NCBI GenBank assembly: GCA_947561715.1
Contig: OX387199.1
Location: 2,175,001 to 2,239,000 of the forward strand
Origin: Ascidia mentula
Lineage: Eukaryota > Chordata > Ascidiacea > Phlebobranchia > Ascidiidae
DNA: 64,000 nt
Direction: 5' to 3'
Shown here: positions 1 through 12,479 of the stretch, piece by piece
Layout: each line of letters starts with the position of its first letter
Numbering within the stretch: position 1 is the stretch's first letter
The notes under the pieces: generated by a model
Told to the model about the DNA's origin: nothing
Database searches by the model: none
What the model saw: the letters and a program-made list of their open reading frames with translations, nothing else
Made by a program: the position numbers and the translations under genes

Positions 1-239
1 GGAATTTATATGTGATCAATCGTTAAAGAAGACATCTGTGTGCATTTGATAAGAAACCGTTTTGGCTCGTTTTATTGGGATTTTGGTTCATCTACAATCT
101 TAATTCGATGTCCTACATTTTGGGACGAGCATATGTTGGCAAATGAACAAAAAAAAATTAAATGAAGTAAAATGTTATTTTCTTCCTGTTATCAAATTAT
201 TTTAACACAAAAACGAGTCTTAATTCAGAGGTTTCAAAG

Positions 240-568
240 TTAAACAAACGCAAACCAAAGTTCGCGGAATCTCAAGTACCCGGAAAGTTTTTTCATACAG
301 CGCCGTTCAAATGTTAAATGTCTACCTATGATCTTCGACGTCAAAGACTTCCTCTTCGTTTCCTGTTTTCGATGTAAAGTGACCACGTGGTGGCGCGTGC
401 CAAACCTACTCCCCAAACTCTTCCTCTTGCCTGAAAGTGAAAAAAATACCATGACCTATGACCCGGTGCAACCGTCACATGTTGACGTCGGTGCGTAAAA
501 TAATGTAACTTACCCCAAACCAAATTGGCCGCCGCTATGAGAAGCACCAGAATCAGAACAGACTTCAT
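240..568 (-). CDS. Small secreted, strongly cationic peptide precursor (2 exons)
   Basis: Exon 1 is 568-514: the ATG opens a textbook signal peptide (MKSVLILVLLIAAANLVWG) that ends exactly at a GTAAGT donor. Exon 2 is 430-240, after a TTTCAG acceptor, and joins in phase 1 to give an 81-residue protein ending in TAA. The mature part (about 62 residues) is dominated by Lys, Arg and His (for example GKRKSLGSRF and HRKQETKRKSL), with very few acids, one Cys and several dibasic sites. A TATA-like box lies about 80 bp upstream. This composition is typical of secreted host-defence peptides or of dibasic-processed neuropeptide precursors; no family was recognised, so the function is inference. The signal-peptide/donor join is seen directly; exon 2 rests on the splice signals and the frame only. 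Confidence 0.5.
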
Positions 569-569
569 T

Positions 570-1700
570 TTTCCTTGATTGATTGAAACTTTGTCTTCGA
601 ATGATCCACAAAAACAGTAGGTTGTAGTGGTTCGCTATCCCCTGGAATATAATGACTTGCCGTCTATGCTTCGGCACTTTTAGCTCCGTTTAAAAGTCGG
701 AACAGACGGTTATCCCCCTTTTTTCAACTACCACTTCCTACAGTCAAAACAATGATTGGAAAATTTTGTAGGAACACCCCGTACTTTGAGCAGCAAAGCC
801 GTCGAGTTTGGACTGTAATGTCATTGGATCCTCATGCAGGGAGGTCGGACAACTTGCCTACTGTAGCATAATGTTGCTGAAGCACTGGCTCCTGCGTACA
901 CATACAAGTTCCAGATTTATATACAGGATTGGCATACCGTGTTCATTTTCAACTTTAAAGAAAATTGAAACTTACGTGTACTTCATAAATTTCTTCATTA
1001 ACGTTGTATTTACGTGTTACAACAGGCCCTGCGAGAGGGGTATGCATAAGGTGCAGCAAGTGCGGTGTATCAGGTCCCATGTCATCTTAGTGGGTTATGA
1101 GTAGCAACAGATGGCTGACGAATCGTATCGTTTGCTTTAAAACAAAGATATTTTTGTCATATAGATAGGATCACTTATAATTCCATGTGATCGCACCGAC
1201 GACTTGAAGGTCCGTCTGGAAAATGCTCTCCACATTTAACCGCCCTTTGAGCAAATACTTTGGGACATCTGTTTAGGAAACATTGCCTTGTCAGCTTAAA
1301 CTCGCAGCAAAATATGTCCATGCTGGGCTTTGTTTTCATGAAACGCTACTTCCGAAGATTTAAATAAAAACCAGCAACATTTATTGTTGCCATAAATGCT
1401 CACTCGAACTAAACGCTAGACAGTTTTTCCTGTTTTTCAATACAAATAAATCAACTAACTCAGCAGGCCCTGGGCTGCGAGGCCCATAAACCTTAATCAG
1501 CAGCATTCCTAACTATATGACTTTTGTCTCTGTTGTTTTTGGAGAAAGGGCAGAATGACACGTGTTCTAACGCCAGATATCTTTTCAATATTATATAACA
1601 AGTCTACCAAAAATTTGTTATCCTGGACAAGTTTTTTTTGGCCAATATCATAGTTATGACAGGTTTGTTTTTATTGTTTTTCATCTGTTTCAAATACAAG
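570..1700. other. No supported gene
   Basis: Apart from the TATA-like box just described, no exon with matching splice signals and a recognisable product was found. The open frames here lack coding character. Confidence 0.4.
646..653 (-). promoter_or_regulatory. TATA-like box for the 240-568 gene
   Basis: Read on the minus strand the site is ATTATATTC. It lies about 80 bp upstream of the ATG at 568, which leaves room for a start site near 615 and a 5' leader of about 50 nt. Confidence 0.3.
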
Positions 1701-1703
1701 CAG

Positions 1704-2556
1704 TTATTCCATTTTGTCCGCATGGTGACTCAGAACCTCATCTTCAGGCTCTTCCAGATCATCTGTTTCCTCTACCCTGAAATACCTCATGGTGGACGAA
1801 AAAAAACGCTATAAATTATTTAACTTTTTTAGTGTGTTATTTGCAGTGCGAAAACATATATCCTATGTGCATCTGCAACAACAGGACAATGTCAACACCA
1901 CGTGTTACAATTTCCGTGCAAAACCCTCACTGCAATTTAATACAGGATTCCAAGCAACGTTGCTGCAAACATGAGTTAAGCACAGTGTCCTATGGTTTGC
2001 TGTCAAAGTTCGGACGCGGTGCCGATATTCGGTTTCGGACAACCGAGTCAAAATCTGTTCTGTACATCCTTACCTTGCATGTTTTTGTTCACTTCCATCA
2101 TCCTTTATTATCCAATAATCTTTATTCGACTCTCTAGAAGAGAAGACATACAATAACACCTCCATACAGTCGAGGTTTGGGCGGTCTAATGTTATTTTTG
2201 AGTAGATGTAAATCGATATTTGCTGCTGTGTCTGCGAGAGCTTTGAAATTTGTATCTGAGGAACACGAATTAAAAAAATGCGTCTCCAGTTTTCTTATTT
2301 TACCAGAAAGGGCCACAAGGAAAGGTGGACATTTTGAAATATATGGGTTGATGGCTTATATCAAGCTTAATTGTATTTTAATTACAAATTATATTTTATT
2401 TAATTGTATTTAAAGTACGACTAAACGTACCTTGGGTCTGTTTCAAACGATGGATCAAAGAGATGATTCAATCTGGAGCGTGACGAGTCTACAGGTTGAT
2501 TAGGATCCTCCTCCGCTTGGATCATCTTCTCATCAACATCGTGCTCTTGTTCTTCC
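1704..2556 (-). CDS. Two 3'-terminal exons of an unidentified acidic protein (5' exons not found)
   Basis: An internal exon at 2556-2431 has a TTATTCAG acceptor and an AAG/GTACGT donor. A terminal exon at 1776-1704 has a TATTTCAG acceptor and ends in TAA. They join in phase to read through EEQEHDVDEKMIQ..., SRSRLNHLFDPSFETDPR, then VEETDDLEEPEDEVLSHH. The encoded 66 residues are rich in Glu and Asp and look like a disordered acidic tail. An AATAAA-type signal (TTTATT on the plus strand, 1668-1673) lies just downstream. The internal exon starts in phase 2, so at least one more exon must lie upstream beyond 2556; none could be identified. The product was not recognised. Confidence 0.45.
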
Positions 2557-2629
2557 CTGAATAAATAACATCACAAAATTGTTTAACGCAAAGACGTTCA
2601 TGCTATCGTATACAAGGCATGACCCCTTG

Positions 2630-2830
2630 GCGATTTCAGCTCTAGTATTCCGATCATGAGGTTTACACTTACAGGCTTCACAGCCCAGGCATTGCAGCCT
2701 AGCTGTATCAGTAACTTTTTCCAGACAGACGGGATTTAAAAAATCAAATTCCCGGTGAGGTTTAAACTCACGGCTCTGGGCTAACCAGGCCCAACGCTCT
2801 ACCGGTTTCAGGGGTTACATTGTGGTCAAG
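2630..2830 (-). mobile_element. tRNA-derived SINE
   Basis: Read on the minus strand the sequence starts with GGTAGAGCGTTGGGC and has a B-box-like GTTTAAACC about 45 bp on, as in tRNA-headed SINEs. The distal part (GGCTGCAATGCC..., GCTGTGAAGCCTGT..., ATCGCCAA) recurs at 52565-52697 inside another transposon, and a shorter piece recurs near 31830-31870. This shows a dispersed family. Confidence 0.5.
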
Positions 2831-4900
2831 AAACACTGATGCCGCAACTTGCCAGGCGACCCATAACGAGGATGTTAGCAACATTATAATTTAATTTTGC
2901 ATGTTGAATTCGGTGTTGGTTCATAAGCTTGAATAACTTACCCAATGATTCGATTAAAGTAAAATAAAACTTCATGTAACTTCGTGGTGTTTGAATATAT
3001 TGTAGGTTACTGTTCGCTTCCATAAAAAAGCGGGAAAATTTGAACATAGTGCATTGATCCCAAGCATGCAGGCATTGTTTGCGTTAACAATCAGCATTTT
3101 AAGTTGTGAAATATTGGGGTTGGCAAGTTTCATTGAACAGGCCACTAATTAATATGCCTCGGTGTTGTTTTAAACACTGAACAACAGTACGTAGAAGTCG
3201 TTATTCAACCGCCCTACCTCAGGATATACTGTACGTTAGTGTATACACTGTGTATGCACACTAATAATAATGGCCGAAACGGCGACCATAATAAAACGTT
3301 TTTTGCAAGAGGCGCCTTTTATGTAGATATTTCAGTGTGACAGTGTATGCGCTATTCCAGTGCAATATCCTATAAGTCATATATGTCCAAACACGTAAAA
3401 TTTAATTTTATACACAAGCAGTATGTTTCCAAAAGCTGATTGATTTCTTCCAATCACAACCAATAACGATTAAGCGTAACTACAGAACCCCCGACAGGCT
3501 GTACTTAAAGGGTCAAAGTGGGCCCCATGGACAGACTCCCGACTCATTAATTGTTAGTTACGTGAGGGGAAACATATGGTAGTGTTGTGATTCGTTTCCC
3601 GGGCATACAACGCTCACACCAAAAAATAGTGTTTTTTTACGCTTGTGTCCACAAAAACAATTAGTTACATTGGCCTGTCTAAGCTATAATGTTGTCAAAT
3701 TAATTGTGTTGCTCGTCGGTTTTAATGCTAGCACATGATACACAGATTTATAACATATTGAGAAAGTAAGATTTTTAGTATTGCACTAATTATGTTGTTC
3801 ATGTAAAAAATAGTAATCAACAGTACAAACTATTTTGTTTGGCGGAATAAAGCAACCTTCCCATGCACTTCGACATATATCCATAAGAAAACCTTTCATC
3901 GTCGCCAAGTTCGTGCAGCAAATACTTTTGACCTCGTTTTCAACATTTCGGGTAAGGTTCCCAAATTTCGCCACATTTCAATTTGATTCCTCCTGTTTAA
4001 ATCGAGTAAAGCAAGTAAAATATGACCTTTATACACGTTCTTACCCCGAACATAGATTTGTCGCCGCTGTCGCCAAGATTAAAACCAACTCCATGTTTGC
4101 GTAGAGAAGCATCGACCTCGTATTGAAATGTTCTTTACAGGCACAGACAAGAACAGTATAAACTGCGACCCACTTTCCCCAGACTAAAATAAGCTGTAAC
4201 ATACTTTGTGTCGGATTAGAAATTAGGAACTACGGTTTATCCGCCTTTTTTCATGCAGTCAAAAGAGTGGTTTGGTGTTTGTAAGGAAACCACGTTTCTC
4301 AGAGCAAAAACATTTATAATCCATTTTTGGTTGCCATTCCACTGTAACCAAATGATCGTTTTTTGTAATAGCTGAAATTGCAATGCATATTCATTTGGTG
4401 ATACTGCCAGGTGTAAGATACGGAAGAATGCCGTGAGTCTGGTGACGCCAAAGTCTACTTTACAGATAGAAGTTAAACTGAAGCAGTGACTTCTGGACAA
4501 AAGCCTTTCGAATATAGCGCTCGACTTATGTTACACAGAATGATATGACGTATTGTACAGAATGTACTGGTCGTCAGAAGAAGTACAAAAAAAACTTTTC
4601 CCTGAATCCTGATTTCCACCTAACGAATGTTAGAGTTTTTCCAATAAATTTATATTTTACCCCGGAAGTAAATGTTGGCTATTTAGCTGGCAAGACGGTA
4701 GCTCGAAATAGCGACCCTCTCTGCAGCTCACTAAAATCATTATTAGCTCCATTGCTCACAAATTAAAATGTGACTTTAGAACCGATTTCCGTTATTTTAG
4801 ATATCGAGTCCGACACCAACGTTGTCGCAAATGCATGTTGTAGCACGAAAGCCAACGTGCAGAAAAAGATCAATTCGGCACGCCACTACATGCATATGCG
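2831..4900. other. No supported gene; one possible signal-peptide exon
   Basis: No multi-exon gene could be built here. The only item of note is a short signal-peptide-like exon at 4045-4094, listed separately. Confidence 0.35.
4045..4094 (-). CDS. Possible orphan signal-peptide exon resembling exon 1 of the 240-568 gene
   Basis: The ATG at 4094 gives MELVLILATAATNLCS and runs straight into GG/GTAAGA. The 3' half of the exon (AGCGGCGACAAAT... and GGGGTAAG) resembles the same region of the cationic-peptide exon 1 at 514-568. No matching second exon was found, and the phase differs by one base. It may be a decayed paralogue or chance. Confidence 0.2.
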
Positions 4901-4937
4901 ATGGCGCACGAAGCAGTAAATACGACCAACAAAGTGT

Positions 4938-4943
4938 TTATTA
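4938..4943 (-). terminator. Polyadenylation signal AATAAA, CSTF2 copy 1
   Basis: TTTATT on the plus strand, 150 bp past the CSTF2 copy-1 stop. It lies outside the duplicated segment (homology begins near 4958), so copy 2 lacks this exact hexamer and would rely on the shared ATTAAA near 4975 or on another site. Confidence 0.45.
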
Positions 4944-5092
4944 GCGAATTATTTTTGTACAAACAGTTGATAGGTTTTAATCGGCACCAACATGTGAATG
5001 GCATTGGAACCAAATCCGTCGCATCCACGACAACTACATCTGAAACTGGCAGTTTTCTCAAAAAAGAAAGAATGTTTCTGTGGCAACGGTCT

Positions 5093-8000
5093 TCATGGCC
5101 TTCCTCCTTGCAACTGATCCTTGAGAGCAAGGATGCTGCGCCTCTGTTCATCAGGGAGCATCCGGATCTGTTCTGGAGTTAACTGGAGGACTTGCATGAT
5201 CAGAGCAGCCTGGAAATACATGATGGCAAAAGTTTTTACCTTTCATCCTAATATATATTTGATTGAATTTTTAAGTGTTAAAAGTGAACGAAAACATTGA
5301 TCACAAAACTACACATTTTATTCACAATTTGACCAAAGTTGTTTTTAGATTTGGGCATGTGTCTAAGATTGATTGTGGGCAGACTTTTTTGTACATATAC
5401 AAATACAGAACTTCAGTTGATGCAAAGAATATAAAACATACATTCACTATTCATTTCCACAATAATCGAACTTCCGATTTGTATCACAATGCAACAACAA
5501 ACCTTTTCCTGATCCTGTTCTGCAGATGGATCCATAGGGGCGTCCTCCTGAGCAGGAGGAGGTCTTCCTCTTCTTGGATCGCTTCTTTCCGGAGGTGGCG
5601 GAGGGTGTCGTGCAGGATCCCCACCCATTCCTGGACGATCCATCGGAGGTCTTCCTCCACGATCCATCGGATGATCTCTCGGAGACAATCCTCGTTCCAG
5701 AGACGAACGCCCTCGTTCATGCGAGCTACCGCGTTCTGGGGGCCCACGATCGACGAAGCCCCGCTCATCTAGTGGCAAGAATTACAAGTTAACAGAATGT
5801 GTTATAAACTGTACCGCCTACAGGCACTCTCTTGACATTGGTGTCACAGTAGTCAGCATACTTGCAAAATGCACCATAAAATAATTCACAGTCTGTGGTC
5901 CATTTTGGTGTAGATACACATTGCTCTAAAAACACTAATTAAACACTGGTTGTGCAAAATTTGTCTGTGTATTTTTGTCCTTTGCATTTCTTAAACAAAT
6001 GAAGACAAGAACTAATTGATTTTCACAACTAATCTCCATGTAAGAATGTGGTCATTCTACCTCTTGGATTGGGTGGAAATCCTCGACCAAAACCTTCATC
6101 CATATGTGGTGGTCTGTGACGATCCATCGGGTCACCCATACCATGATCCACGGGCACTCTTTCTATAACTCGCATGTCCACCTCCATTCTTCTTGGACCT
6201 CTGAATTGTAAAATGGTTATTAGTCTTAAACAACATAGCATGTTTTTTCCAACATCAGAAAATTTTACAGAACCATGATGTTTTAACTGTGGCAAATATT
6301 ATCTATAAGTACACATTTTCCATTGTCAATTTTATGTTTGCAAGACTTAATACAACCAATAGTTGATCAGTGTCCATGCAACTTTATTGTTCATTTATGT
6401 CGGATATGAGCAAACTCGGTCCTTGGGTAAAATCACTGTTGGGTCTGGCTGCCATTTTTGTATGCTTTTCAGTTACAGCATCTAAGCATTAATAATTACA
6501 AGTCTGTTAGTTTATAAATTGCTGTGTAAAATCTCTTTGTACACATTTACTCATGTGGTTCAATCCCAAATTTTTGATACTTTTTGGACCGCAAACGGAA
6601 AAAGTTGCCCACTCCTACGTTCTTGTTTATAAAAAATATGAAAAAGATACCATATTTCTCAGGCCAAATAATGCCCTTCTATGTCCAACATAATAGGCCA
6701 TGGAACATCCTTTGCATCAGATGCATAGTATCACTATCTGATTAAACATGTAAATTCCCACCTATCTCCTGGGCCAACTTCCATTGGGTGTCCCCTACCA
6801 GGTGGTGGCTCTCTCATCTGTTCACCATCCCGGCCACCTCCAAGCCCAGGCAGTGGACTGCCATTGGGCCTTGCGTCCTACAATTATTATAACAACTGGA
6901 TCAATTCACATAAATTAACTGCGGAAAGTGATAATGACAAAACATATTTCTTCTAATGCTTGAGACAAAATACATTTCTTAAAAGCAAACAGAAAACTTT
7001 AGTGACAAAAATATAGATCTAATTTTGCCTACAGACTCTGGACGAGGCCCTTCAGATGCTGGAATGAGAGGTTGAACTGGATTTTGTCTGTGCAGCATTT
7101 TCTACACGTAGAAGTAGTATTAGTAGGCAAAAAAAAATAATAAATGCACAATATTCAAATATTTTTTTCATTGTCTCAACATTATAATTTTCAATTTCAA
7201 CAAATTATTTAGTTGTTTCTTTTGATTATTTTATTATAGCTGTTTCGTTACCATGGCAATTTCTGGATCCACAATCCTCATGACAACTTGAGCTTGCAAT
7301 AAAGCATATGCCAGTTGTGGGTTTTGAAGCAGCATGTTTCTGGCCTCTACTGGGTTGTTTTGAATGCATTGCTACAATAGTTCAAAAGCACAGTTTAGTT
7401 AAAAGCCAATGTTTCGACAAAGTTCTTACAGATGTTTTAAAACATATATATCCAAAGATTGGTTCTGCAAAACAAACAACAAAAACAAAATTCTCTTGCC
7501 TTCATTTGTTTCATGAGCTCAAACATTTGTTCAGGGGGGAGGCTTGCAACAGCTTTGCTGATAGCTTCTGGGGCATCTTGAGATGGAGTTGGTTCCCCAT
7601 ATTCCGACTCCACTGGGGGACCCATGGCCCTGAAGTGGTTTACTTCTTCCTGTAAACAAAACACAATGATTGGACATCATAAATATTGGGCTACTTTTGC
7701 TGCTAGACACACTACAATTTAAACAGACTCCTCTCCTGGCATAAATTAAAAAAGACTGACATCACTGGTTATTTGCTCTCATTTTCTCCAAAACAATTTT
7801 TGGTCGAAATTGTTATTCAATGCGCATGGAAATTCAAAATGACAAGAACCAATGCATTATATAGCTACACATCTGAATGAAAATGGTCCAAATACAAAAC
7901 AAGGTTAGGTAATATATTCCTGAGACTACAAAAGGACAATCAGCACCAGTGTATGATCAGACATTGGGTTAATGTTGCCAAAAATACTTTTGCAAAGAGT

Positions 8001-8561
8001 ACAGCGTACATCAACACTCAGTGCAATTATTAACAGCAACTACCCATACCTGAAAGTTATTGCGGTTCTTTTCACTTGTTGCATGATCAACTCTCAGTGG
8101 TCGACCGTGTAACTCCCTTCCATTAAGATTTCTCATCGCACTCATGGCAGTCTCCTGATCTTGATACTCAGCAAATCCATATCCCTTTGGCTTGCCAGAC
8201 TCGCGGTCAAATACGAGGCTACATTAACATAAACATAATAATATAAAGTCATGAGTCTGATTATACTCTTGCAAATGCCTGCATACACAACATACAAAAA
8301 AGCACATACCGAAAACTAATGACGTTGCCAACTTCATTAAAAATATCTTTCAGCTCCTCTTCTGTTGACTCGTATGGTATATTTCCAACTGAAAACAATT
8401 TTATGTCAAACCGTTACTGTAAAAAAACGGACATTACTAACAGAGGAAAAATGCATGAATATAAGATATATGTAATATACACAGAGTCTACAATACTTAC
8501 CAAATACGGATCTGACAGATCTTTCGTAGTCGACTGGATCACGGTCTCTTAAGCCAAACAT
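5093..8561 (-). CDS. CSTF2: Cleavage stimulation factor subunit 2 (CstF-64), copy 1
   Basis: CstF-64 binds the GU-rich element downstream of poly(A) sites in the nuclear CstF complex. Exons: 8561-8501, 8388-8310, 8218-8050, 7649-7500, 7371-7252, 7101-7033, 6877-6762, 6200-6061, 5768-5503 and 5209-5093. They total 1287 nt, 428 residues, and every phase agrees. The protein opens [20 protein letters not shown] and then has an RRM (VGNIPY and [10 protein letters not shown]), the hinge ([27 protein letters not shown]), a Pro/Gly/Arg-rich stretch with DRG/ERG motifs, and the Pcf11-binding C-terminal helices ([20 protein letters not shown]). Vertebrate CSTF2 is longer; the MEARA-type repeats are missing here. 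Intron 4 starts with GC (AAG/GCAAGA). The exon-6 donor GTAGGC is weaker than GTAAGC in copy 2. Identification is firm. Confidence 0.95.
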
Positions 8562-11500
8562 TATCGCTTTCTGTCATTCGAGTCTTATAAAGTACAAAAT
8601 AAACAAAGTAAACGCACACTTTCCTGCTGATCGCGACTGATGGTTTGGTGGAAGCTGGCAATTTCACATACGAAGTACTAGTCAGTAGTTAATGACATAT
8701 ACATGGCAGTCAAATATAAGGTGTGCGTTTCTTTAAGCTGAAATTTTATTATAAAGTCCTAATTTCACCCAATCTAATAAAATGAAGCACCTGCATTTGC
8801 ATACACACGCCGCAGCAACAGCGTTATTTCGGCGAAATGGAAATTGGTTAAAAAGCGAAATTATTTCACGCATGAGTGAACACGACGATTGTGTTCATAC
8901 AAATTATAAATTAACTCGCAACAAAATTAATCAACAAGATCTCCAATATTTACAAAACAATATCTATACTTATGTAATTGCAATCTTAAAACACCTATAA
9001 AGTATATCGCAACGAAATGAGTTTGACCGCGGTCACGCTGTGTGAATCCCAGCATTGTTCGTCAAGGAAGATACTTTTACACCGGGTCACAAAGTTTTTT
9101 CCAAACTTGATACACATATAAGCCTACGTAACACAGAAATCTGTGCGAATATTAAAGCTACGATTTTGTGTAGTATTTTAACTCAAATTTATAAACAAAA
9201 ATAACAGGCGGTGGCCCTGTTCACGCCTAATCATCAAAAAATTTGCGGAGATTTCTGTTTTACACATACTTATATGTGGATCAGGTTTGGAAAAACTTCG
9301 TGACCCGGTGTAGTAGTATTTTCTGTTCGTCAAAGCGTACACTGCGAGCATTTGCGGCTCTGCATAGAAGTACCAATTTAATAATGTTCCGGGCCATAGA
9401 GTTTTTTAAAAATTGGTGTAGATTAGGCTTAGAACATGTAGATCACTATACCATTGAGTTTTTGAACACCTATAAAGTATATCGCAACGAAAAGGGTCTG
9501 ACCGGACAGCACAGTAAAACGACTTTATTGGTTTTGTATGGTTGTAGACTGGTCACTCGTTACTATAAATCCCATCACTGGTAATAACTCTCTAACAAGG
9601 GTAAGCTTCATTTATACCTCTACCAATTACTAACTCTAAACCAATAATTGAATTGAAAACCCATATTCCTATTCGCGCTTATATTTTGCAAACCAGTGCA
9701 GGCCAAAAATACACAACCATCCGTTTCCTTAGTGAAGGCTTACATTCTTGTACCTTTGATAGACTTCAAAGTTTACGTACAAAAAACATTGGTTTTGAAA
9801 CGCAAACTTTCTAACTGCGTCACACACGATGTTGGTAAAACTACTTCTTTACCGTGGACTTCAGAGGAATATTAAATTTTATGTTTGGACTTACTGGTGA
9901 CTTCTTTCTGCCACCATAAAAGTAGTTCTCAACAATTTTCTTCCGTCGATCGAAGAAGATTCCGAAGGCGGCGGAAAGCACGAGGGTAACTCAAAATTTC
10001 ACTACAAGTGTTAAGTTTCACACCCACCTTTATTTTTTTCAACACACCTTGCGACAACAACTATAAAGAAGTTTTTAGTCTATTACCGCTTTCACGCTAC
10101 AAAGTATACAACACAACACACACAACCAAAGGCCGTATTTGTAGCTAACTCCAATTGTTCCTAGTTTTATTCCCGAAAAGTACCGGAGACACTGAAACAT
10201 TTCACCCCCTATCCTTGGTGATACTGTTGTAATAATTAACCTCAGGAAGTGACAATGTTTCATGCAAAGGCATGATTGGCAGGTTTGTTTTCGTCACAGT
10301 CGATAAAAGCGACATTTACCGGCAAAATATCTTTCCATAAACTTACACTAGATGTCGTGCTAATCAATACATCGGGTAAAAATAATATTGGGTTACGTCA
10401 GTCAAGTTTATCAAGCAGAAAGCCAGGATACCCGGGTTACGAATATCGCTGTGGTAAAAAGAGTTAAAAGAAAAATGTATTGGGTGACATCGGGCAAATC
10501 AACACTTAAACATTGAAAAACAAACCTAATGAATGTCGGTCGTATCCCGGTGCTAGCTGCACAATGTAACCCACCTTTCAATACAACTTAACAGATGCCT
10601 TTACAAATATCACTTCCAAACCGTAAGCACTTTGTATTGAAAAAGTATGTACAACATATGTCGGGGATTCCCCATAAGCAATTGGCAGCATCGGTTAAGC
10701 GCTGGGTGGCGGCATCGAGCAGCAATGATTCACAATAACGATTGCACAAAAACCAACATTCAATGTTCAAATGTTTACAACATCTTCCACTTCCACCCGT
10801 TATACCTTCATCAAACCCATAGATAGATACATATTTGTTTGAAGTAAACATAAAAAAAAACGTGCGCCGACAAAACCGAACCGTAGTTGGTGGAAGATCG
10901 GTTGTTCTCGTCATCAAACATTTTAGCTACGAACATAAAAAAATCTTCGTTCAAAAACCAACAAAGAGTTGCAAGAATTCACGACATAATGTATCAGAAA
11001 ACAATGTAATGTGGAAATACTCGATTGTAATCAGTCAAAAATTAATATAAGTCGCACGTAAATGTTGAAAGTAATGTTTAGTGCGGAAGTAAAAGTATTG
11101 TCACAAAATCTGTCGTTCAAAATTGTTAGGAAGGCGGATAACTTTGTACGATAAACCTCTGTTGACGGATTTACACAAGAGAGAAGTAAAGACGAAACTC
11201 AAAGCAGGAGACAAAAATATTCGTGTTTTAAAGACGTCCTTGATTGTAAGCAACACAAACAGTAAAACTTCGCGACAATTTCAACGAAACCAGATACACA
11301 GAGACGCATTTATATGTTTGGCAAAGAAGTAAAAATGAGAGTTATGGAGACAAACGGTATTAATACGTACATTGTAAATACAAATAACACACAGAAGTTG
11401 GATAAAGCACAGAAAAATGTGAAGAATATTTACGAAGCATTTGGGAATGTTTCGTCTTCGTGGCATGAAGCAGAAAGGTTTATTGGTGAGAAGTGACAGA

Positions 11501-12479
11501 AATCCCTGTTGATTCTGGCAGCAAACAGCCTGAAGTAATATATTGTTACTTGTCGTTCAACAGAGCTCAGCGCATTTCTATCTTAGCAAGATATCGACGA
11601 GAAACACTGAACTTTAGTGTGGAATGGCACAACCGACGACCATAAAACTATAAAAAAAATGTCGCAAATACATTAAACCTTCAGTAAATTTAAAGTCAAT
11701 AATGTTAAAGCGCTTCTGGTACTATAACTCAGTTGAGATTGTTGAAATAAATCGTCGGACGTGGCCCTTAACCAAACAAGGGTTTCCTTAACATGCAAAC
11801 GAGACTGACTCTGATGCACCACCTTGTGGTGTAACGTTTGCAGGAAATACGCCAGTAGGTGGGGCAAGAGACTTTAAGGGGTTTTCAAGTCGATGGTTCA
11901 CAATTAACAAGCGAAGTGGATATATTCAAACTTAATGTTTCATCGACGAATCATCACTAAGAAAACTTCTTACCAGTTTAGGAGGGAGTTGATCTCCACA
12001 AAATAATTCCAATCGATCAATCATATTTACTTGGATTTGTTAAACCCAAATATAAAGGGATGGATTGAAGTGGAGAGTAGGAGTTAGAGATTCACTTCTT
12101 ATCAAATTTTCAACTTTGGCTTCTACAATACAACGGATTGGTTATTTCATACATCGTTTAACTATAATAACAGTAGTGTTGATGAAAGTTTTGTTGTGAT
12201 TTAAATTTATTTCATGAGGCAAATATTTTGTGACGTGTACTTATTTCCATAAACGCAACATCCACTCAAACATAATAAAATACTTCTATTCAGACGAGTT
12301 TGTTTGTGTGATTTTATTCCAAATCTTAATCCACATTTACTGAAAGTACATGGTAGGTATTGGATGATGTGGACTTTCTTTATATTAACCCAGTAGTGGC
12401 AACCTGAGGCTTGCACATGACACAAGCCTTAATAGCCATGAGGTAAACATATTATTATCGTGTTAGTTTTCATACTTAC
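8562..12479. other. CSTF2 upstream/NLR 3' flank; no gene recognised
   Basis: Upstream of the CSTF2 start. It holds a foldback repeat (9058-9340) but no exon that could be supported. Open frames such as the one near 11123-11332 differ from their duplicate at 24112-24321 mainly by amino-acid changes, so they do not look constrained. The same holds for the duplicate interval 21544-25897. Confidence 0.4.
9058..9340. repeat. Foldback/MITE-like inverted repeat, copy 1
   Basis: The left arm (about 9058-9150: GTTCGTCAAGGAAGATAC, ACCGGGTCACAAAG, TTTCCAAACTTGAT) is the reverse complement of the right arm (about 9245-9338: TCAGGTTTGGAAAAACTTCG, TGACCCGGTGTAG, TTCGTCAA). A 45-bp direct repeat (ACACCTATAAAGTATATCGC...) flanks it at 8992-9036 and 9468-9512. 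Confidence 0.6.

Noticed and set aside
5275..5772. 165-codon plus-strand frame (and its twin at 18063-18488)
   Set aside because: It is the antisense shadow of CSTF2 exon 9; the real product is on the minus strand.
11123..11332. 69-codon frame conserved in both duplication units (also 24112-24321)
   Set aside because: Differences between units are mostly amino-acid changes and there is no ATG start, so conservation only reflects recent duplication.
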